The translations under genes were made by a program, and so were the position numbers. Source: Bacillota bacterium (GTDB lineage: Bacteria > Bacillota > Negativicutes > Sporomusales > UBA7701). From it: a stretch of DNA of 5,718 nucleotides. Position 1 is the first letter of the stretch, and each line of letters starts with the position of its first letter. Below the pieces are notes generated by a model, which searched no databases, was not told the origin of the DNA, and was given only the letters and a program-made list of their open reading frames with translations. Of the stretch, positions 5,587-5,718 are shown piece after piece. The stretch is from NCBI GenBank assembly GCA_023415075.1, contig JAEZLU010000015.1, forward strand, positions 1-5,718. Reading direction: 5' to 3'.

Positions 5587-5718
5587 ATGTACGACATCTG
5601 GCAGGGCTTCTTGCAGGCCCTCCTGCTCCTCCTCGGCGGCGACGAGGAAATATATCAGGTAATCTTCATGACCCTGCGGGTTTCTGGCCTGGCCACCGCC
5701 ATCAGCGTCCTGCTGGGG
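5587..5718 (+). CDS. ABC transporter permease, TupB-like (tungstate), N-terminal 44 residues only
   Basis: This is the beginning of an inner-membrane permease subunit; the gene runs off the right edge. The visible residues read as a short amphipathic start (MYDIWQGFLQALLLLL), the segment GGDEEIYQVIFMTLRVSG at 17-34 and the start of a membrane helix. This closely resembles the N-terminus of TupB-type tungstate permeases, in which a GDPEVYQI..LSLRVS-like stretch precedes the first helix. The ATG at 5587 is preceded by GGGG at 5577-5580, a weak ribosome site that is sequestered in a predicted hairpin. In most tup operons the binding protein tupA comes first; here the upstream neighbour is an unrelated dehydrogenase followed by a terminator. 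The metal specificity is inference from a short fragment. Confidence 0.7.
   Translation, partial: MYDIWQGFLQALLLLLGGDEEIYQVIFMTLRVSGLATAISVLLG

Noticed and set aside
1..5718. CRISPR array, tRNA/rRNA genes, insertion sequences or phage attachment sites
   Set aside because: No regular spaced repeats, cloverleaf-like sequences, transposase-like proteins or flanking target duplications were seen.

Overview
The window is GC-rich bacterial DNA. Shine-Dalgarno sequences are strong and AGGAGG-like, one intrinsic terminator has a clean T-tract, and the protein sequences look like those of anaerobic Firmicutes. A Negativicutes (Sporomusaceae-like) or related clostridial host is my best guess; this rests on general impression, not on a marker gene.

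Layout. (1) Positions 1-1430, minus strand: a nearly complete DASS/SLC13-type anion symporter whose last few residues lie beyond the window edge. (2) 1431-1835: a 405-bp divergent control region with two related 19-bp dyad sequences, one just downstream of a -10-like box in each direction. (3) 1836-3320, plus strand: a two-gene unit for a split UxaA-family hydro-lyase. The small SAF-domain subunit is followed with no gap by the large subunit; this is the architecture of (2R)-sulfolactate sulfo-lyase SuyAB and of split altronate-dehydratase-type enzymes. (4) 3345-3620: a decayed gene that I read as the C-terminal end of a LarA/DUF2088 (nickel-dependent hydroxyacid racemase) homologue, with one in-frame TGA. 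(5) 3662-4393: a FadR-subfamily GntR regulator. (6) 4414-5388: a D-isomer-specific 2-hydroxyacid dehydrogenase, followed by a strong intrinsic terminator at 5395-5427. (7) 5428-5586: a leader with alternative hairpins. (8) 5587 to the end: the start of an ABC permease resembling tungstate permease TupB, which belongs to a different unit.

How it fits together (inference). Items 1-6 look like one catabolic locus for a small hydroxy-carboxylate. The symporter would import the acid and the dehydrogenase would interconvert it with its 2-oxo form. A LarA-type racemase, now lost, would have inverted its stereocentre. The split UxaA-type lyase would eliminate water or sulfite, and the GntR protein would control both divergent promoters through the paired 19-bp sites. 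Sulfolactate is an attractive substrate, because SuyAB-type lyases and a D-2-hydroxyacid-dehydrogenase-family sulfolactate dehydrogenase (SlcC) are known to work together. A sugar acid such as an aldonate cannot be excluded from sequence alone.
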